Positions 8,727 through 17,568 of a stretch of DNA of 64,000 nucleotides are shown piece by piece (within the stretch, counting starts at the first letter, position 1; each line of letters opens with the position of its first letter). The position numbers and the translations under genes were made by a program. The stretch spans positions 22,557 to 86,556 of the forward strand of contig JAEWEG010000015.1 of NCBI GenBank assembly GCA_023389575.1, given 5' to 3'. This DNA is from Chloroflexota bacterium. Lineage in GTDB: Bacteria; Chloroflexota; Chloroflexia; Thermomicrobiales; UBA6265. The notes under the pieces are model-generated. The model searched no databases and was not told where the DNA came from. It worked only from the letters and a program-made list of their open reading frames with translations.

Positions 8727-8784
8727 GGGGCGGACCCCCGTTCATGACGAACCCTTCCATACCCGCGCGGAGGGTGTCCGCCCA
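8727..8784. repeat. Inverted-repeat element with GGGCGGAC ends
   Basis: GGGCGGAC at 8728-8735 is the inverse complement of GTCCGCCC at 8776-8783. The same 8-base ends bound copy A at 7026-7099, though the interior differs. Confidence 0.5.
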
Positions 8785-8946
8785 GTCGTGACATGCGAGT
8801 CCATGCGGCCAAGGCGGTGCGATCGGGCGGAGGGAGTGTTCGCGTATCGCTGGGAAGGCCACGCGCCGGCGGGCCCCGCATGGGATAGGGAACTCGGATG
8901 CCGGCTGGGCCTTCCATACTGGTGCATGGAAAGGCGCGAAATGTAT

Positions 8947-8981
8947 GGATCCACGGCCCGCGCAAGCGGGGCTGTGGATCC
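8947..8981. terminator. Hairpin between converging genes
   Basis: GGATCCAC (8947-8954) and GTGGATCC (8974-8981) pair exactly and the inner GC-rich bases largely pair too, around GCAA. Its position suits a shared terminator for the serine hydrolase and the epimerase. Confidence 0.55.
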
Positions 8982-9023
8982 TCGCCGCCGCGTGTCCGCT
9001 CAGTTTGGAGCGCGCTGGTGTGA

Positions 9024-10103
9024 TCAGGTGATGCCGAACGAGTAGGTGGTGTGGGAGGTGAAGCCGGGTTCGCCGGGCAGGAGGACGGTGGAAGGGAAGT
9101 CCGGCTGGTTGGGCGAGTCGGGAAAGTGCTGGGTTTCGAGACAGAAGCCGGTGTTTCGCGGATAGGGTGAGCCCGAGGTTCCGGGGAAGTCTCCGGTGAG
9201 CTGGTTACCTGTGTAGAACTGCACGGCCGGTTCGCTGGTGCTGACGTCCATCATCCGGCCGCTGCCGGGATCGATCACGCGGACGTTGTAGCTGGGGTCG
9301 AACCCGAGGTCGTCGCTGGAGTCGAGGACGAAGCAGTGGTCGTAGCCGCCGGCGATGGCGAGCTGGGCGTCGCCGGGCTGGGCGATCCGCTCTCCGATCA
9401 GGTGGGCTTCGGTGAAGTCGAACGGGGTACCGGCGACCGGGGCAAGTTCGCCGGTGGGGATGAGGGTGTCGTTCACCGGGAGATAGCGGCTGGCGCGAAG
9501 CTGGATGGCGTGGCGGAGGATGTCGCCACTTCCCTCCCCCGCCAGGTTGAAATAGCTGTGGTTGGAGAGATTGATGACGGTGGGCGCATCGGTCGTGGCG
9601 CTGTAGCCAATGTGCAGGGCATTGGCCTCCGCGTTGAGGTAATAGGACACCGATACGTCAAGGTTGCCGGGATAGCCTTCTTCGCCGTCGGGACTGGTGT
9701 AGCGAAGGGTGAGGACGGGTCCCGCCTCGGTGTCGCTGGCTTCGGCCTTCCAGATCTGGCGGTCGAAGCCCTTGAGGCCGCCGTGAAGCGAGTTCGGCCC
9801 GTTGTTTTGCGGCAGGGTGTAGGTCTTGCCATCGAGGGTGAACCGTCCATTGGCGATGCGGTTGGCGTAGCGACCGACGATCGCGCCGAAGTACGGGCTG
9901 TGCTGGCGGTAGGTTTCCAGGTCGGCGCAGCCGAGCGCGACGTTGGCGACTTGGCCATGGCGGTCGGGAACGTAGAGCGACTGGATGATGCCGCCGTAGG
10001 TGAGGATGGAAACGGACATGCCGTGGTCATTGGTGAGCGTGTATCGCTCGACCGCCTGACCATCGATGTCGCCAAACGGCTCCCGGGTAATACCGCGTTG
10101 CAT
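9024..10103 (-). CDS. galM: Aldose 1-epimerase (mutarotase), copy 1
   Basis: A 359-residue galactose mutarotase-type enzyme that interconverts alpha and beta anomers of hexoses in the cytoplasm. Seen are the substrate-binding His motif NSLHGG (about residue 105), the second catalytic His in SNHSYFNL (about 181) and the catalytic Glu in CLETQHFPDSPN (about 321). The frame stays open upstream to 10814 with low-complexity sequence, but the ATG at 10103 has GGAAGG 7 bases before it and gives the usual family length. A second copy lies at 18729-19811. No sugar kinase or transporter is adjacent, so the pathway it serves is not shown by context. Confidence 0.9.
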   Translation of the reverse strand: MQRGITREPFGDIDGQAVERYTLTNDHGMSVSILTYGGIIQSLYVPDRHGQVANVALGCADLETYRQHSPYFGAIVGRYANRIANGRFTLDGKTYTLPQNNGPNSLHGGLKGFDRQIWKAEASDTEAGPVLTLRYTSPDGEEGYPGNLDVSVSYYLNAEANALHIGYSATTDAPTVINLSNHSYFNLAGEGSGDILRHAIQLRASRYLPVNDTLIPTGELAPVAGTPFDFTEAHLIGERIAQPGDAQLAIAGGYDHCFVLDSSDDLGFDPSYNVRVIDPGSGRMMDVSTSEPAVQFYTGNQLTGDFPGTSGSPYPRNTGFCLETQHFPDSPNQPDFPSTVLLPGEPGFTSHTTYSFGIT

Positions 10104-10203
10104 TGACCAGCCTTCCATGGGAGTTGCCCTCGAATCGTTGACCGGAAGTGTGGCCGACGCGCGCCTTCGGATCAACAGGGTGAGCGGCGGGTTCTGGCGG
10201 GGC

Positions 10204-11142
10204 TCACTGGCGGGCGGTGATCGTGGCGCACGAGGGGGCGGGCGCCACGTCGATCCGTTCGTGCCAGGCGGGGGCGATTTGCGGTGGATCGAAGGTGTTG
10301 TCCTCGACCGGCGGGAGGTCTTCGACGCTGTCGAACATCCAGTCGAGCCAGATGGTGTGCGGGCCTTCCCACGACCAGGGCTCGGTCCAGCCAATGTCCG
10401 AGGTGACACGAACCTGGTTGGCGGCGAGGTAGGCCCAGGGTGTGATGTGGACGCCGTCCCAGTCGAACGATATCGCCCGCCAGTCGGGAACCACCATGCC
10501 GTCGGCGACGCCCCAAGGGGTTCCGGGGAAGTCCGGGTGGGTGGCGTGATAGCCGTTGGCTGGATAGCGGCGGACGAGGTCGTGCCAGTCCTGGGCGGAG
10601 TTGAGTTCGAGTACGCGGGCGGTGGGCCGGATCGCGACGCGGCGGATGTTGATTGGGAACTCCAGTTCCCAGTCGCCGGAGCCGGCGAGGACGTGGGCGA
10701 GTTCCGGCGAGAGATTGCCGTAGGCATTCGAGGTCGAAACCAGCGGGCGCGGCTCGTGGACGTAGCGCTCCATCGAGCTGGGCTTGCCGCGGGGCCGGAG
10801 TTCCCAGACTTCATGCTCGCAGATGAATCCGTCGTGCTGGGGAAGCCAGAGTTGATGTTCGCGGTCGATGGGACCCCACCACCAGGCGATTCCGGGATGG
10901 GAGACGAGGTCGACGGCTCGTTGGCGCAGTCGATCCCGGTGGGACAGGGCGTGGGCGACGATCTGGTCGTGATCCCCGTTCCACGGGTTGATCTGGCCCA
11001 CGGCGATCGCGATGGCGAAGAGTCCGAATTCAGGTCGCGCGAGGTCCGCTGGGTCGAGGCGGTGCTCCTCGGCCATCAAGAGGAGCACACAGCCGGCCGG
11101 GGAATCGAGGAGGGCTTCCGCGCGCTGTTCCGTGGTGTGCAT
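10204..11142 (-). CDS. Uncharacterised 312-residue protein
   Basis: I do not recognise the family with confidence. It is cytoplasmic by appearance, with no signal peptide or membrane helix, and unusually rich in Trp (for example HPGIAWWWGP). The C-terminal half has the ordered blocks LELNSAQDWHDLV, PDWRAISFDWDGVHIT and then EGPHTIWLDWMF, which look like conserved core motifs rather than random sequence. The codon pattern is that of a real gene, and the overlapping antisense frames are shadows. It lies 100 bases upstream of the epimerase start on the same strand, so the two may share a transcript. It diverges from aspA. Confidence 0.6.
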   Translation of the reverse strand: MHTTEQRAEALLDSPAGCVLLLMAEEHRLDPADLARPEFGLFAIAIAVGQINPWNGDHDQIVAHALSHRDRLRQRAVDLVSHPGIAWWWGPIDREHQLWLPQHDGFICEHEVWELRPRGKPSSMERYVHEPRPLVSTSNAYGNLSPELAHVLAGSGDWELEFPINIRRVAIRPTARVLELNSAQDWHDLVRRYPANGYHATHPDFPGTPWGVADGMVVPDWRAISFDWDGVHITPWAYLAANQVRVTSDIGWTEPWSWEGPHTIWLDWMFDSVEDLPPVEDNTFDPPQIAPAWHERIDVAPAPSCATITARQ

Positions 11143-11310
11143 GGCGCAACTCCAGCGGTGTGGTGTTGGTGTCTGGAACGATCGTACCGCGGGTGCGCCA
11201 CGGGCGGGTTGATGGCTGATGACGACACGGCGATGGGGTTGAGTGACGACGCGGCCACCATTCCCTGGTCAAACGGCCAACGCGGCGATACATGGTGATT
11301 GTGCCAGGAG

Positions 11311-11350
11311 TACAATTGTAGCAGCGAGTACTTGTGATATTCGTACAAGT
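11311..11350. promoter_or_regulatory. Two palindromes in the aspA / uncharacterised gene divergent region
   Basis: TACAATTGTA (11311-11320) is a perfect 10-bp palindrome, and ACTTGT (11330-11335) pairs with ACAAGT (11345-11350) across 9 bases. They stand 30-70 bases before the aspA start, where operators normally lie. No regulator is identified. Confidence 0.35.
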
Positions 11351-11379
11351 TCAGATGTGTTCTCAGGAGAATTTCGGAC

Positions 11380-12852
11380 ATGTTCCAACACGATGAAGTG
11401 GCGGAGATGCTGGCGGCGTTGCCACAGACCCGTCGATACGATCTGAACCGGCGGCGGCACGAGCACGATTCGCTGGGCGAGCTTTCGGTGCCGGCCGATG
11501 CCTACTGGGGCGTGCACACGGGCAGGGCGCTGCGGAACTTCCCGATCTCCGGCAAGCCGATCTCGATCTACCCCGACCTGATCACCGGGTACGCCTGCGT
11601 GAAGCAGGCGGCGGCGCGAGCCAACTCCGAAATCGGGGTGCTGGCCCAGGATAGGGCGGACTTGATCGACCGGGCCGCGGAGGAGATTCGCCATGGTGCG
11701 CTTCGCGATGAGTTCGTGGTGGACATCCTGCAAGGCGGGGCCGGAACCTCGACCAACATGAATGTCAACGAGGTGATCGCCAACCGGGGGCTGGAGCTGG
11801 GCGGCTTCCAGAAGGGCGAATACCAGCACCTCGACCCGCTGGATGACGTGAATCGCAGCCAGAGCACGAACGACACCTACCCGACTGCCTTCAAGATCGG
11901 GCTGCGGCTGGCGGTGACGCGGTTGCTGGACGAATTGCAGCTGCTGGAGGACTCGTTCGCGGCGAAGGGGCGCGAGTTCGCCGGTATCCTGAAGGTGGGA
12001 AGGACGCAGTTGCAGGACGCGGTGCCGATGACGCTCGGCCAGGAGTTCAGCAGCTTCGCGACGACCCTGGAGGAAGACCATTCCGAGCTGGAGGCGCTGG
12101 TCCCCTACCTGATGGAGATCAACCTGGGGGCGACCGCGATCGGAACCGGTATCGCCTCCGATCCGCGCTACGCGGAGGCGGCCCGAAAGCATCTTAGCGA
12201 GATCACCGGCTACGACCTGGTGACCGCCCGGAACCTGGTGGCGGCGACCAGCGACGTCGGCGTGTTCCTGAAGCTCTCCGGCGTGCTGAAGACGTCCGCG
12301 ATGAAGCTCCTCAAGATCGCCAACGACCTGCGGCTGCTTTCCTCGGGCCCGCAGGCGGGGCTCGGCGAGATCTCGCTGCCGCCGGTGCAGGCCGGATCGA
12401 GCATCATGCCGGGCAAGGTGAACCCGGTGATTCCGGAGGCGGTGACGCAGGTGGCGTTCTCGGTGGCCGGATCCGACCTGACGGTGACGATGGCGGCCCA
12501 GGCCGGCCAGTTGCAGCTCAATGCGTTCCAGCCAGTGGTGGCCCACTCGCTGTTCCAGAGCCTGCAATGGATGACGACCGCGATGTCCACGCTACGGCTG
12601 CATTGCGTGGACGAGATCACAGCCAATGTCGATCGGCTGCAATCGATGGTGGCGAGTTCGGTGGGCGTGGTCACCGCGCTGGTTCCGATCATCGGGTACG
12701 ACGCGGCGGCGATCCTGGCGAAGCAGGGCCTGGCGACCGGACGGCCGGTGGCCGACCTGGTGGTGGAGGCCGGGTTGATGACTCGCGAGGAAGTGGCGCT
12801 GGAACTCACGCCGGCGCGTCTGGCGCGAGAGGTGGTCGAGGTTCCTGCGTAG
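11380..12852 (+). CDS. aspA: Aspartate ammonia-lyase
   Basis: A 490-residue aspartase that converts L-aspartate to fumarate and ammonia in the cytoplasm, feeding the citric acid cycle. The superfamily signature GSSIMPGKVNP is at about residues 337-347 and contains the catalytic Ser loop. Also seen are GTSTNMNVNEVIANR and SQSTNDTYPTA, whose form favours aspartase over class II fumarase. The N-terminal 25 residues before EHDSLGELSVP are longer than usual. AGGAGA lies 11 bases before the ATG. The gene is monocistronic by layout; the next gene starts 111 bases later behind its own regulatory repeats. Confidence 0.92.
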   Translation: MFQHDEVAEMLAALPQTRRYDLNRRRHEHDSLGELSVPADAYWGVHTGRALRNFPISGKPISIYPDLITGYACVKQAAARANSEIGVLAQDRADLIDRAAEEIRHGALRDEFVVDILQGGAGTSTNMNVNEVIANRGLELGGFQKGEYQHLDPLDDVNRSQSTNDTYPTAFKIGLRLAVTRLLDELQLLEDSFAAKGREFAGILKVGRTQLQDAVPMTLGQEFSSFATTLEEDHSELEALVPYLMEINLGATAIGTGIASDPRYAEAARKHLSEITGYDLVTARNLVAATSDVGVFLKLSGVLKTSAMKLLKIANDLRLLSSGPQAGLGEISLPPVQAGSSIMPGKVNPVIPEAVTQVAFSVAGSDLTVTMAAQAGQLQLNAFQPVVAHSLFQSLQWMTTAMSTLRLHCVDEITANVDRLQSMVASSVGVVTALVPIIGYDAAAILAKQGLATGRPVADLVVEAGLMTREEVALELTPARLAREVVEVPA

Positions 12853-12866
12853 CGCCGCTGGGTGGT

Positions 12867-12899
12867 GGAAGAGGCCTGGAAGGTTTCCGGAAGATTCGG
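12867..12899 (+). promoter_or_regulatory. Three contiguous 11-bp GGAAG direct repeats (candidate SARP site 1)
   Basis: Three back-to-back 11-mers each begin GGAAG: at 12867, 12878 and 12889 (GGAAGAGGCCT, GGAAGGTTTCC, GGAAGATTCGG). SARP regulators are known to bind direct repeats with this helical-turn spacing next to the -10 region. A matching array precedes the paralogous gene at 17569-18558, and a SARP-type gene lies between them. Confidence 0.55.
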
Positions 12900-12920
12900 G
12901 GCGTAAACCTGTACTCACGG

Positions 12921-12940
12921 GATCGCTGGTGTCAGCGATC
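12921..12940 (+). promoter_or_regulatory. Leader hairpin before cupredoxin-like gene 1
   Basis: GATCGCTG (12921-12928) and CAGCGATC (12933-12940) form a perfect 8-bp stem around GTGT, ending 9 bases before the AGGAG ribosome site. The other cupredoxin-like gene has a related GATCGC...GCGATC pair at the same distance. Confidence 0.5.
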
Positions 12941-12963
12941 AGAGAGTTCAGGAGATGTTACGG

Positions 12964-13857
12964 ATGGCTACCACTACTCGCAGGACGTTCGTTGGCGCGG
13001 CGGCGGCGCTTGGCGCGACGGTCGCGATTCCACAACTCGTGCTGGGCAAGCAGGACGCGGCGACACCGGCGGCCGAAGGCGAGGCCGCCCCCTCGCTCCT
13101 CTCCGGGCTGGGACTGCCCGAGTTCACGGTGACCGTGACCAACGACGGGATGGAGTTCGAACCGGAGACCACGGCCGGAACGATTCTGCTGAAGGCGACC
13201 AACCAGAGCGATGGCTGGGCGGGAATCCAGTTCCTCCAGGTCGACCCGTCCATCACCGAAGAGGAAATCCTCGCCAACCTGGGACCGGAAACCGCCATCC
13301 CGGCGTTCGCCCACGAGGGCGTGATGACCGGTGGCGTGAGTTGCGAGCCGGGCGCTTCGGGCGAGGTGGTATTCGTGTTGGGGCCTGGCGACTGGTGGGT
13401 GCTGAACACCGGCGAGGCGTTCGGCATAGCACCGCTGGTGGTGACCGGTGAGGTGGCCGAGGTGGCGATCGAGGCCGATGTTGAGGTGGAAATGGCGCAC
13501 CACGACTTCGCGATGCCGTCCGAGGTTGGCGTGGGGCCGAAGATCTGGCACCTGACCAACGTCGATCCGGTGCTGCACCACCTGCTGATCCTGTCGTTCC
13601 CGCGGGAGGTGACGGAGGAAGAAGTGCTCGCGGCGATCATGGCCGAGGAAGGCATGGGCACGCCACCGGCCGATCTCGATGTTTCCCAGATCGCTTTCAT
13701 GGGTGAGTCGGGCCTGATCTCGATGGGTCAAAGCAACTGGGTCCAGTGGGAGCTTCCGGCAGGCAATTACGCCGGTGTGTGCTTCATCAGCGATCCGGGC
13801 GAGGACCAGCCACCGCATGCCATGATCGGCATGATCGAGGTGTTCACGGTCGCCTGA
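12964..13857 (+). CDS. Secreted Tat-exported cupredoxin-like protein 1
   Basis: A 297-residue exported protein. The twin-arginine signal is near the N-terminus (TTRRTFVG, alanine core), then a short Ala/Pro spacer. The mature part reads as two cupredoxin/plastocyanin-like beta domains: the second ends with PAGNYAGVCFIS and then HAMIGM, the layout of a Cys...His...Met copper loop. Whether copper is really bound is inference, since the first domain lacks a clear set. An in-frame ATG at 12955 is possible, but AGGAG sits better for 12964. The protein at 17569-18558 is a paralogue, most alike in the last 40 residues. Upstream 11-bp repeats suggest control by the SARP protein. Confidence 0.7.
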   Translation: MATTTRRTFVGAAAALGATVAIPQLVLGKQDAATPAAEGEAAPSLLSGLGLPEFTVTVTNDGMEFEPETTAGTILLKATNQSDGWAGIQFLQVDPSITEEEILANLGPETAIPAFAHEGVMTGGVSCEPGASGEVVFVLGPGDWWVLNTGEAFGIAPLVVTGEVAEVAIEADVEVEMAHHDFAMPSEVGVGPKIWHLTNVDPVLHHLLILSFPREVTEEEVLAAIMAEEGMGTPPADLDVSQIAFMGESGLISMGQSNWVQWELPAGNYAGVCFISDPGEDQPPHAMIGMIEVFTVA

Positions 13858-13869
13858 TATCTCCCGCGA

Positions 13870-13914
13870 GGGAAGAAGGGGGTGACCGCCGGGGGCGGCC
13901 GCTTCCTTCTTTCC
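13870..13914 (+). terminator. Hairpin after cupredoxin-like gene 1
   Basis: GGGAAGAAGG (from 13870) pairs with CCTTCTTTCC (to 13914) with one mismatch, and the loop is itself GC-rich and pairable. It begins 13 bases after the stop. Confidence 0.55.
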
Positions 13915-13936
13915 GTATTTGATCGGAAGTGCCGCC

Positions 13937-14170
13937 ATGGAAGAGACGAACCAGGAGCCAGGAGGAGCCAGAACGGACGATGGGCCGCGGGAGGTTCACC
14001 GGTACGATTCGTTCGTGGTGCGGCTGTGGTCACGGGGCGATGGGGAGCTGTTTGGGCGGGCGGAGCTGCGGCACGTGCAATCCGATGTTGTGTCGACGGG
14101 GACGATGGTGGGTCTGGAGTGGATAGACGCGGAGATGGCGCGGCTCCTGGGATTGCATGAGGAGCCCTGA
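13937..14170 (+). CDS. Small conserved-looking protein, 77 residues
   Basis: A short cytoplasmic protein. The first 20 residues are charged and variable (MEETNQEPGG), then a compact core RYDSFVVRLWSRGDGELFGRAE continues into LRHVQSDVVSTG and WIDAEMARLLG, read here in two pieces. I associate SFVVRLW followed by an HVQS block with small proteins of unknown function in Chloroflexota genomes, but this is memory, not a search. The in-frame start could also be a TTG-class codon at 13919. It converges on the SARP-type regulator with only 17 bases between the two stops. No function is proposed. Confidence 0.55.
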   Translation: MEETNQEPGGARTDDGPREVHRYDSFVVRLWSRGDGELFGRAELRHVQSDVVSTGTMVGLEWIDAEMARLLGLHEEP

Positions 14171-14187
14171 GGTGGGTTGGGAGGCGC

Positions 14188-17100
14188 TCAGCTCGCGACG
14201 CGATCCTGGGTGGAGGTGGTAAGCGCCAGGTCGAGCACTTCCTGGCCGAGATCGAGCCCCTCCTCCAGCGACATGGCCTTGCCTCGGTCCCAGGCGCTGG
14301 CGGCGACATGTGGTTCCAGGGCGGCGCGAGGCCCGGCGATCGCCTGATCGAATCGGGCCTGTTCGCCAACGGTTCGGGCAAGGTCGATGGACTCGCAAAT
14401 CGCCTGGTTGGCGGCGAACAGCAGGATCGCCTCCTCATTGTGTCCCTGGCCAGCCGCCAGTCGCGCTGTCTCGAAGATGAAGCTCTCCTTGTCGGAATCG
14501 AAGCCGAAATCACGGATGACATCGATCGCGTCCGCAAGGTGGCGCGCCGCTTCATCCAGGTTTCCCAACTCCAGATTCAGCATGCCGCACGACTGCCTGG
14601 CACTGGCGGCATTTCGCTTGTCGCCCACCTCATCGAAGAGGCTCACGGCTTCGTTGGCGAGGATCAGGCCCTCGGCGAACTGGCCCGCGTCGTGGGCGGC
14701 GCCCATCTGGATGAGCAGCGACCAGGGCAGGGACAAGCGATTGTCGGTCAGGCGGGCGAGGCGCTCGCTCTCCTTGCCGATCGCGAGGGTGCCTGCGATG
14801 TCTCCCGAGTGATAGGTGGCGGCGCCAAGATGGGTCAGGACGTACGACTGACCGAGCGGGTCTTCGTTGGCCCGGGCGATGTCGAGCGCTTCATGCAGAG
14901 ACGCCAGAGCCTCGGTGAGCTGGCTTCTGTCCATCTGGATCGAGGCAATGGCGACCAGGGCATGTGTCTGTCCCCACAAGTCGTCGTGGTTTCGGGATAT
15001 ATCCAGTGCCCTGGTATTGAGGCGGAGAACCTCATCCGGATTGCCCTCGCGGTACTTCCTGACCGATGTCAACCGGTCGATCACCGCGACTTGGACCGGA
15101 TCGTCCACCTTCTCCCAGTACCGGCGCGCGATGGTTTCGAATTCCATGACCTTGTCGTGGTTGCCGGTACGCTCGTAGATGTTGGTGAGCGCCTGGGCGG
15201 CGATGGCGTGTTCCTCGGAGATCTCCGTGGCGGGGAGAGGGAGGATGCTCTCGAGCCAGGTCAGTCCCTCGCGCATGTGACTTCGGTAGAACCAGAATGG
15301 CCACGCATGGGCGGCGATGGTGAGGGTGGACGGAGGGTGATGCTCCCGTGACCACTCCAGGGCCGCGCGAATGTTGTCGAGATCCCGTTCGTACCGATCG
15401 AAGTGGGCAAGCTGTCGCCGATCCCGGAGTTCCGGGTAGGCCTTGGCGGTAAGTTCGGCATAGAAGCGCGCGTGAGCTAGGCGGACACCTCCGCTCTCGC
15501 GCTCGGCGTCCAGCAGCATGACGGCCACCTCGCGGATCGTTTCGAGGATGACGAGGCGGCGAGCGCCGTTCACATGGGTCCACTGGACGAGATTCTTCGT
15601 TTCCAGGGCGTTGGCGAGGGCGAGGGCGTCGTCCCCGCCGATGGCCTCCAGCGCGTCGAGTTCCGCGCCACCCGCGAACACCGCCAGCCGGCGGAACAGG
15701 GCTTGTTCGGGTTCGGTGAGCAGGTCGTAGCTCCAGAGCACGAGGTCCTGGAGCGTCTGGTGGCGTTCGGGCAGGTCCTGGGGGCCATCCCGCAGGACGT
15801 GAATGGAGGCTCGCTGGCTGAGCTGGGCGAGGACCTCGCTGGGACGGCGGTCGTAACAACGGGCGGCGGCGAGTTCGATGGCGAGGGGCAGGCCGTCGAG
15901 CCGGACGCAAAGGTCGGCGATCGCGGCGGGATCGTCGCCGCTGGGGGTGTAGCCGAAGCGCTGGGCGCGGAGGTGCTGGACGAAGAGCGCGGTCGATTCG
16001 ACCTCTTCCAGCCGGTCGGGGGTGGTGATCCCGCCATCCGGCAGGTCGAGGACGTCGAGGCGGTAGAGGTGCTCGGCCCGGATCCGGACTGGCTGGCGGC
16101 TGGTGGCGAGGATGGTGAGCCCGGGACAGGCTTCGAGCAGGCGGGCGATCACCGCCCCGGCGCCGGTGATCTGCTCAAGGTTGTCGAGCACCAGCAGGTA
16201 AGTTCGGGGTTGGAGAAAGTTCCTGACCACGTCCTCGGATGATTGGCGAGGATTTCCCGCGATCTGGAGGGCCACCTCGATCGACGTGTGGAGGCGATCC
16301 GCGCTTCGCGCGGCCGCGAGCGAGACGAAGCCCACGCCATCGGGGAAGTCGGCCTTGACCGAGGTCGCGACCTCGGTGGCGAGCCGGGTCTTGCCGATGC
16401 CTCCGCTGCCGGTGACGGTCACCAGGCGGACGGTGGGCTCGCGGAGCATGGTGGCGACGGCCGCGATCTCTTCCTGGCGGCCGACCGTGCGAGTGGGCAC
16501 GGAAGGGAGCGATCGGTACTTCGCGGAGGCGGCGCGGATAACGGCGTCGTCCTCGACCTGGACCGGCGCCTGGCGGATGGCGTCGGCGAGACGGGTGGTT
16601 TCGGGCTCGGGGGTGTCGTCGTACTCGCGGGCGAGCAGATCGCGGCAGCGTTCGTACTGGCGAAGGGCGAGACTGCGCTGTCCGGCCGCCTGGTAGGCGC
16701 GCATGAGGGCACGGTGCGCGGACTCGGCGGTTGCTTCCTGGGCGAGCAGGGCCTCGAGCCAGGGCGTGGCGGCGAGCGGTTCGCCGGCGGCGAGGTCGAG
16801 GGCGGCAAGCTCGAGCACGGCGCGTTCATATTCGGCGCGCAGGGCTTCGCGGCGGGGAACGGGCCACTCGGCGTAGCGTTCATCGGCCACGAACTCTCCC
16901 CGGTAGAGGTCGAGCGCCGTGCGCAGGATCGGGCGTTGCTCCGGTTCTGGCAGCGCGGAGGCGTGCGAAAGGAGGGCGGTGAACTGGTCGACATCGAGCC
17001 AGAGGTCAACGTCCTCGCCGAGGGCGATGGAGGTGCCGGCCACGCTGATGCATTTGGAGTCTCGCCCGGTACGGAGGCCGGGCTCGAGGGTGCGGCGGAG

Positions 17101-17349
17101 GGCGTGGAGGGACTTGTAGAGCGCGTTGGCGCCGGAATCCAGATCAGCATCGGGCCAGAGGAGGTCGATGATCTGTTCGCGGTGCAGACGGTGGCCGGGC
17201 GTGCTGGCGAGCAGCAGCAGGAGCGAGCGGGCACGGCGACCGGACCAGTCGCGGTCGGTGAGGACGCGCCCATCGATGGTGATTTCGCCTGGGCCGAGCA
17301 GGCGGATGCGAAGCGATGGCCGGGCCGGGCCAACCGGAGAAGTTCCCAT
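14188..17349 (-). CDS. SARP/AfsR-type regulator: BTAD domain, NB-ARC ATPase and TPR
   Basis: A 1053-residue transcription activator of the AfsR architecture. The N-terminus is an OmpR-like winged helix (IRLLGPGEITIDG to LLWPDADLDSGANALYKSLHALRR), then the bacterial transcriptional activation domain to about residue 245 (AYQAAGQRSLALRQYERC). The ATPase has a Walker A loop GSGGIGKTRLA near 318 and a Walker B LLVLDNLEQ. About 350 residues of TPR-like helical repeats form the C-terminus. The ATG at 17349 is chosen over an in-frame TTG at 17409 because SARP N-termini begin just before the winged helix. It lies between two paralogous secreted cupredoxin-like genes that carry matching 11-bp GGAAG repeats, its most likely targets. 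Confidence 0.9.
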   Translation of the reverse strand: MGTSPVGPARPSLRIRLLGPGEITIDGRVLTDRDWSGRRARSLLLLLASTPGHRLHREQIIDLLWPDADLDSGANALYKSLHALRRTLEPGLRTGRDSKCISVAGTSIALGEDVDLWLDVDQFTALLSHASALPEPEQRPILRTALDLYRGEFVADERYAEWPVPRREALRAEYERAVLELAALDLAAGEPLAATPWLEALLAQEATAESAHRALMRAYQAAGQRSLALRQYERCRDLLAREYDDTPEPETTRLADAIRQAPVQVEDDAVIRAASAKYRSLPSVPTRTVGRQEEIAAVATMLREPTVRLVTVTGSGGIGKTRLATEVATSVKADFPDGVGFVSLAAARSADRLHTSIEVALQIAGNPRQSSEDVVRNFLQPRTYLLVLDNLEQITGAGAVIARLLEACPGLTILATSRQPVRIRAEHLYRLDVLDLPDGGITTPDRLEEVESTALFVQHLRAQRFGYTPSGDDPAAIADLCVRLDGLPLAIELAAARCYDRRPSEVLAQLSQRASIHVLRDGPQDLPERHQTLQDLVLWSYDLLTEPEQALFRRLAVFAGGAELDALEAIGGDDALALANALETKNLVQWTHVNGARRLVILETIREVAVMLLDAERESGGVRLAHARFYAELTAKAYPELRDRRQLAHFDRYERDLDNIRAALEWSREHHPPSTLTIAAHAWPFWFYRSHMREGLTWLESILPLPATEISEEHAIAAQALTNIYERTGNHDKVMEFETIARRYWEKVDDPVQVAVIDRLTSVRKYREGNPDEVLRLNTRALDISRNHDDLWGQTHALVAIASIQMDRSQLTEALASLHEALDIARANEDPLGQSYVLTHLGAATYHSGDIAGTLAIGKESERLARLTDNRLSLPWSLLIQMGAAHDAGQFAEGLILANEAVSLFDEVGDKRNAASARQSCGMLNLELGNLDEAARHLADAIDVIRDFGFDSDKESFIFETARLAAGQGHNEEAILLFAANQAICESIDLARTVGEQARFDQAIAGPRAALEPHVAASAWDRGKAMSLEEGLDLGQEVLDLALTTSTQDRVAS

Positions 17350-17568
17350 CGGGCAGCGTCCTTGCCTACAGGTACGTGGAGGACTGGGGGCGTCCCTGGT
17401 GGGCACCAATGTGAAGATTCCTCCATGGTGAATAGGCGTGAGTGTACCGCTGTTTGCCCTGATTGGCCCGATGGATGGATGGAAGGTGCCGGTTGGCCGT
17501 GGCGTTGACGCCAGAAAGACCGGGGGCGGACGTGTGCTCCCCGGTCTTCCCGGCGTGTGGCGAAGAGG

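Larger units (their letters stand above)
8669..9023. other. 355-bp gene-free stretch between converging genes
   Basis: No coding sequence is supported. It holds a hairpin-forming element at 8727-8784 and a strong terminator-like hairpin at 8947-8981. Part of the right half (TGGAAAGGCGCG and the following bases) resembles the sequence just after repeat copy B at 7327, so it may be an old relative of that family. Confidence 0.55.

Noticed and set aside
9024..10814. Extension of the mutarotase to a 596-residue fusion
   Set aside because: The upstream part is a shadow of the gene at 10204-11142 and has Ser/Pro/Thr low complexity. The ATG at 10103 has a ribosome site.
14188..17349. The SARP gene as an Apaf-like antiviral STAND protein
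   Set aside because: The winged helix plus BTAD order and the target-like repeats nearby argue for a transcription activator. No nuclease, protease or TIR effector domain is present.
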